From Aeromonas schubertii (GTDB lineage: Bacteria > Pseudomonadota > Gammaproteobacteria > Enterobacterales > Aeromonadaceae), in assembly GCF_000820105.1 (NCBI RefSeq), contig NZ_CDDB01000033.1:22819-86818 (forward strand): DNA of 64,000 nt. Reading direction: 5' to 3'. Below the pieces are notes generated by a model. It made no database searches. It was given only the letters and a program-made list of their open reading frames with translations, and had not been told where the DNA came from. A program made the position numbers and the translations under genes. Shown piece after piece: positions 60,456-64,000 of the stretch (its first letter is position 1; each line of letters starts with the position of its first letter).

Positions 60456-61829
60456 ATGTTTGAGAATTTGACAGATCGACTCTCGCGCACCCTGCGCAAC
60501 ATCAGTGGCCGTGGCCGCCTCACCGAGGAGAACATCAAGGAGACCCTGCGTGAAGTGCGCATGGCCCTGCTGGAAGCCGACGTGGCGCTGCCCGTGGTGC
60601 GTGACTTCGTGGCGCGCGTCAAGGAGCGGGCCGTCGGCCAGGAGGTCGCCAAGTCCCTGAGCCCGGGTCAGGCCTTCATCAAGATCGTCCACGCCGAACT
60701 GGTCGGCGTCATGGGGGAGGCCAACGAGCAGCTCAACCTGGCGGCCCAGCCCCCCGCCATCATACTGATGGCCGGTCTGCAGGGTGCCGGTAAGACCACG
60801 TCGGTGGGCAAGCTGGCCAAATTCCTCAAAGAGCGTAACAAGAAGAAGGTGCTGGTGGTCAGTGCCGACGTCTACCGTCCGGCGGCGATCAAGCAGCTCG
60901 AGACCCTGGCGAGCGACATCGGTGTCGACTTCTTCCCGAGCGAGGCGACCCAGAAACCCATCGATATCGCCAACGGCGCCATCGACCACGCCCGCAAGAA
61001 GTTCTATGACGTGGTGATCGTCGATACCGCGGGTCGTCTTCATGTGGATGGCGAGATGATGGAGGAGATCAAGGATCTCCACGCCGCCATCAAGCCCATC
61101 GAGACCCTGTTCGTGGTTGACGCCATGACCGGTCAGGACGCCGCCAACACCGCCAAGGCATTTAACGAGGCGCTGCCCCTGACCGGTGTCATCCTCACCA
61201 AGGCGGACGGTGACGCCCGCGGTGGTGCCGCCCTGTCGGTGCGCCACATCACCGGCAAGCCGGTCAAGTTTATCGGTGTCGGTGAGAAGACCGACGCCCT
61301 CGAGCCGTTCCACCCGGACCGACTCGCCTCCCGTATCCTCGGCATGGGTGACGTACTCTCCCTGATCGAGGAGGTGGAGCGTAGCGTCGACAAGGAGAAG
61401 GCCGCCAAGCTGGCCGAGAAGGTCAAGAAGGGGCAGGGGTTCGATCTCGAGGACTTCCGCGAGCAACTGGCCCAGATGCGTAACATGGGCGGCATGATGG
61501 GGCTGCTCGACAAGCTGCCCGGCATGTCCGGCCTGCCCGATAACGTCAAGGATCAGATGGATGACAAGCTGACCGTGCGTATGGAGGCCATCATCGGCTC
61601 CATGACGCGCAAGGAGCGCGCCCATCCCGACATCATCAAGGGCTCACGCAAGCGCCGTATCGCGGCCGGTGCCGGGGTTGAGGTGCAGGATGTGAACCGC
61701 CTGCTCAAGCAGTTCACCGAGATGCAGCGGATGATGAAGAAGATGTCCGGCAAGGGCGGTATGCGCAAGATGATGAGCCAGATGCGCGGTATGATGCCGC
61801 CGGGCTTCGGCGGTGGTCGTGGATTCTGA
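60456..61829 (+). CDS. ffh: Signal recognition particle protein Ffh
   Basis: A 457-residue GTPase that, with 4.5S RNA, targets nascent membrane proteins. The N domain starts at MFENLTDRLSRTLRN. G motifs are GLQGAGKTTSVGKL, DTAGRLHVD and TKADGDARGG. The Met-rich M domain (about 300-457) ends in MMSQMRGMMPPGFGGGRGF. Conserved upstream of rpsP. A terminator-like hairpin follows the stop. Confidence 0.97.
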   Translation: MFENLTDRLSRTLRNISGRGRLTEENIKETLREVRMALLEADVALPVVRDFVARVKERAVGQEVAKSLSPGQAFIKIVHAELVGVMGEANEQLNLAAQPPAIILMAGLQGAGKTTSVGKLAKFLKERNKKKVLVVSADVYRPAAIKQLETLASDIGVDFFPSEATQKPIDIANGAIDHARKKFYDVVIVDTAGRLHVDGEMMEEIKDLHAAIKPIETLFVVDAMTGQDAANTAKAFNEALPLTGVILTKADGDARGGAALSVRHITGKPVKFIGVGEKTDALEPFHPDRLASRILGMGDVLSLIEEVERSVDKEKAAKLAEKVKKGQGFDLEDFREQLAQMRNMGGMMGLLDKLPGMSGLPDNVKDQMDDKLTVRMEAIIGSMTRKERAHPDIIKGSRKRRIAAGAGVEVQDVNRLLKQFTEMQRMMKKMSGKGGMRKMMSQMRGMMPPGFGGGRGF

Positions 61830-61838
61830 CCCGACCGG

Positions 61839-61862
61839 GAGGGCTCGCTACGGCGAGCCCTC
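61839..61862 (+). terminator. Hairpin after ffh
   Basis: GAGGGCTCGC and GCGAGCCCTC with loop TACG. The T run is poor (TGCGTTTCTATT), so read-through into the rpsP operon is possible. Confidence 0.7.
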
Positions 61863-61896
61863 TGCGTTTCTATTGGGCAAAAAATGGCAGGTTCGG

Positions 61897-61924
61897 TTGC
61901 ATTTGTTCCGAATCCAAGTAGAAT
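61897..61924 (+). promoter_or_regulatory. Promoter of rpsP-rimM-trmD-rplS
   Basis: TTGCAT, 16 bases, TAGAAT (5 of 6 matches at -10), leaving an untranslated leader of about 60 bases before rpsP. Leader folding was not examined in detail. Confidence 0.6.
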
Positions 61925-61994
61925 TATGCGGCTTATTTTAAGCTAGGGTCCGCGTGTTTGCGGGCCTTGTTCATTTGATGTTTATGAGGACGAT

Positions 61995-62243
61995 ATGGTA
62001 ACCATTCGTTTACAGCGTGGTGGCGCGAAAAAGCGTCCGTTCTATCAGGTAGTAGTTGCCGACAGCCGTAACGCCCGTGACGGCCGCTTCATCGAGCGCG
62101 TAGGCTTCTTCAACCCGATCGCCGCCGGTCAGGCTGAAAAGCTGAACCTGGATCTGGCTCGCATCGACCACTGGGTTGCCACTGGCGCCAACGTGTCCGA
62201 TCGCGTTGCCAAGCTGATCAAAGACGCCCGCAAGGCTGCTTAA
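61995..62243 (+). CDS. rpsP: 30S ribosomal protein S16
   Basis: An 82-residue ribosomal protein ([28 protein letters not shown]), same length as E. coli S16. It binds 16S rRNA early in 30S assembly. AGGA precedes the ATG; first gene of the four-gene operon with rimM 27 bases away. Confidence 0.98.
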   Translation: MVTIRLQRGGAKKRPFYQVVVADSRNARDGRFIERVGFFNPIAAGQAEKLNLDLARIDHWVATGANVSDRVAKLIKDARKAA

Positions 62244-62270
62244 TCAGTCTGTAAGGTAAGGAGTCCCGAG

Positions 62271-62792
62271 GTGGAAAAACCTGTAGTCATGGGCACACTC
62301 GGTACCGTTTACGGTATCAAGGGTTGGCTCAAAGTGAACTCCTTCACCGACGTTGCCGAAGCGATTTTCGATTACAACCCCTGGCTGATTCAGCAAAACG
62401 GGGAGTGGCGCGAAATCCGGGTTTCCGGCTGGAAACGTCACAACAAGGGTCTGATTTGCAAGCTGGACGGTATCGACCTGCGCGAAGAAGCCCTCGCCCT
62501 GACCAATCTCGAGATTGGCGTCAATCCGGAACTGCTGCCGGAACTGCCCGAAGGGGAGTTCTACTGGCGCGACCTTATCGGTTGCTCCGTAGTCACCACC
62601 AAGGGGTATGATCTCGGCAAGGTGACTGAGTTGATGGAGACCGGCTCCAACGATGTGCTGGTCGTCAAGGCGAATGTAAAAGATGCCTTTGGCAAACAGG
62701 AGCGGCTGTTGCCGTTTCTGGAAGGGCAGGTGATCCTCAATGTGGATCTCGCTGCCAAAACAATCGAAGTTGATTGGGATCCTGGTTTCTAG
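62271..62792 (+). CDS. rimM: 16S rRNA processing protein RimM
   Basis: A 173-residue assembly factor for the 30S head that binds S19. Start [23 protein letters not shown]-barrel C-terminus with [21 protein letters not shown]-type residues and the ending EVDWDPGF, as in E. coli. The start is GTG at 62271 with AAGGAG 8 bases upstream. Confidence 0.96.
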   Translation: MEKPVVMGTLGTVYGIKGWLKVNSFTDVAEAIFDYNPWLIQQNGEWREIRVSGWKRHNKGLICKLDGIDLREEALALTNLEIGVNPELLPELPEGEFYWRDLIGCSVVTTKGYDLGKVTELMETGSNDVLVVKANVKDAFGKQERLLPFLEGQVILNVDLAAKTIEVDWDPGF

Positions 62793-62822
62793 TTCCCTGA
62801 CATTCGGTGTCGGAGGTTTCAT

Positions 62823-63572
62823 ATGTGGATTGGGGTAATCAGCCTCTTCCCGGAAATGTTCCGAGCCATTACCGAACACGGGGTAACGGGTCGGGCCGTC
62901 AAGAATGGCCTGCTGCAGATTGAGTGCTGGAACCCCCGGGACTTTACCCACGACAAACACCGCACGGTCGATGATCGACCCTATGGTGGTGGGCCCGGCA
63001 TGTTGATGATGGTTCAGCCGCTGCGTGATGCGATTCACGCGGCCAAGAAGGCGGCAGGTGACGGGGCGAAAGTCATCTATCTCTCACCGCAGGGGCGCAA
63101 GCTGACACAGGCTGGCGTCACCGAGCTGGCGGTCAACCGGAAGCTGATTCTGGTGGCCGGTCGATACGAGGGTATCGACGAGCGGGTAATCCAGACCGAG
63201 GTCGACGAAGAGTGGTCCATCGGTGATTACGTGCTAAGTGGCGGCGAGCTGCCTGCCATGACCCTGATCGACGCGGTATCGCGTCTGGTCCCCGGGGTCT
63301 TGGGTGATCAGGCCAGCGCCGAGCAGGACTCCTTCACGGATGGCCTGCTGGATCATCCCCACTACACCCGGCCCGAGGTGTTGGATGGGCTGACGGTGCC
63401 AGAGGCGCTGCTGAGTGGTAATCATGCGCTGATTCGGCGCTGGCGACTGAAGCAGTCTCTCGGACGGACCTGGCTGAGAAGGCCGGAACTTATTAACAAC
63501 CTAGCTCTGACTGACGAGCAAGAATCACTTCTTGCCGAGTATGTTCGCGAACAGCAGGACATCGTTAAGTAG
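62823..63572 (+). CDS. trmD: tRNA (guanine-37-N1) methyltransferase
   Basis: A 249-residue SPOUT-fold methyltransferase that methylates G37 next to the anticodon, preventing frameshifts. The start [19 protein letters not shown] knot region [13 protein letters not shown] and [17 protein letters not shown], and the [18 protein letters not shown] loop are diagnostic. GGAGG precedes the ATG. Confidence 0.97.
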   Translation: MWIGVISLFPEMFRAITEHGVTGRAVKNGLLQIECWNPRDFTHDKHRTVDDRPYGGGPGMLMMVQPLRDAIHAAKKAAGDGAKVIYLSPQGRKLTQAGVTELAVNRKLILVAGRYEGIDERVIQTEVDEEWSIGDYVLSGGELPAMTLIDAVSRLVPGVLGDQASAEQDSFTDGLLDHPHYTRPEVLDGLTVPEALLSGNHALIRRWRLKQSLGRTWLRRPELINNLALTDEQESLLAEYVREQQDIVK

Positions 63573-63604
63573 AGTTATCAGTTAACCCTAGGTAGGAAAA
63601 GACA

Positions 63605-63952
63605 ATGAGCAAGATTATTCAACAGCTTGAACAAGAGCAAATGCGTACCGATATCCCGGCTTTCGCCCAGGGCGATACCGTGCGTGTTCAAGTTCGCGTT
63701 AAAGAAGGTGGTAAAGAGCGTCTGCAGGCTTTCGAAGGCGTTGTTATTGCCAAGCGTAACCGCGGTCTGCACTCTGCTTTCACCGTTCGCAAGATCTCCA
63801 ACGGCGAAGGTGTTGAGCGTGTATTCCAGACTCACTCTCCGCTGATCCACAGCGTAGAGCTGAAGCGTCGTGGTGACGTTCGCCGCGCCAAGCTGTACTA
63901 CCTGCGCAACCTGTCCGGTAAAGCTGCTCGTATCAAAGAGAAGCTCAACTAA
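63605..63952 (+). CDS. rplS: 50S ribosomal protein L19
   Basis: A 115-residue ribosomal protein ([40 protein letters not shown]), same length as in E. coli. Lies at the 30S-50S interface. Last gene of the operon; the 48 bases beyond it to the window end show no complete feature. Confidence 0.98.
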   Translation: MSKIIQQLEQEQMRTDIPAFAQGDTVRVQVRVKEGGKERLQAFEGVVIAKRNRGLHSAFTVRKISNGEGVERVFQTHSPLIHSVELKRRGDVRRAKLYYLRNLSGKAARIKEKLN

Positions 63953-64000
63953 TTCCGACAGGAATGAAAAGGCTCGCCAATGGCGTAATGCCAGTCAGTT

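Noticed and set aside
1-64000. CRISPR arrays, tRNA or rRNA genes, insertion sequences, integrases and attachment sites
   Set aside because: I looked for these by repeat pattern, transposase or integrase motifs and clover-leaf signatures and saw none. A covariance-model search would be needed to exclude small RNAs.

Overview
The window is a contiguous, gene-dense, high-GC bacterial chromosome segment from a gammaproteobacterium, most likely Aeromonas or a close Aeromonadaceae relative. This rests on the conserved block ypjD/yfjD-ffh-rpsP-rimM-trmD-rplS, the mdh/argR neighbourhood, a MotX sodium-type polar-flagellar motor protein, a lipoprotein pullulanase and a seven-gene cellulose operon. Genus is inferred from gene content, not from a database comparison. 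I saw no rRNA, tRNA, insertion sequence, prophage or CRISPR array, and no gene-free stretch longer than about 260 bases.

Layout. 0-4.5 kb: GntR regulator, cytochrome b561, a 38-residue basic protein, an HDOD protein, GNAT acetyltransferase, Lrp/AsnC regulator and a DUF2442 protein. 4.6-13.4 kb: an OprC-type copper TonB receptor, a GH13 amylase-like lipoprotein, a PepSY membrane protein, an OmpR/EnvZ-type two-component system and, divergent from it, two Met/His-rich periplasmic paralogues that each follow the same 20-base promoter element. 13.5-19.6 kb: a membrane-anchored protein resembling a protease prodomain followed by a metzincin with a coiled-coil tail, a tricorn-like protease and an L,D-transpeptidase. 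19.6-25.8 kb: glycyl radical enzyme YjjI with activase YjjW, a CSS-EAL c-di-GMP phosphodiesterase, a LysR regulator and an aromatic aminotransferase.

26.0-37.8 kb is one tightly overlapped operon, bcsG-R-Q-A-B-Z-C, for cellulose synthesis, export and phosphoethanolamine modification, without bcsE or bcsF. 37.8-39.5 kb: an RcnR/DmeR-type Co/Ni sensor divergent from a His-rich CDF exporter, with a textbook G-tract operator between them. 39.6-43.3 kb: pullulanase. 43.5-45.2 kb: an actin-like ParM homologue and a StbB/ParR-like partner, on what otherwise looks like chromosome. 45.2-50.9 kb: DUF1294 protein, ArfB, a ferric-iron ABC importer (FbpABC type) and a Dyp-type peroxidase. 51.0-56.3 kb: argR, artPIQM with an ARG box, mdh, and motX with a flagellar sigma-28 promoter. 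56.3-58.1 kb: hmp and nsrR around a 46-base palindrome. The right end is the yfjD/ypjD-ffh-rpsP-rimM-trmD-rplS translation and targeting block.

Several loci work as local regulator-target pairs: two-component system with the Met/His-rich proteins, DmeR with DmeF, ArgR with Art, NsrR with Hmp. The least explained loci are the chromosomal ParM/StbB pair, the protease with a separately encoded prodomain-like partner, and the Met-rich tandem with its shared promoter element.
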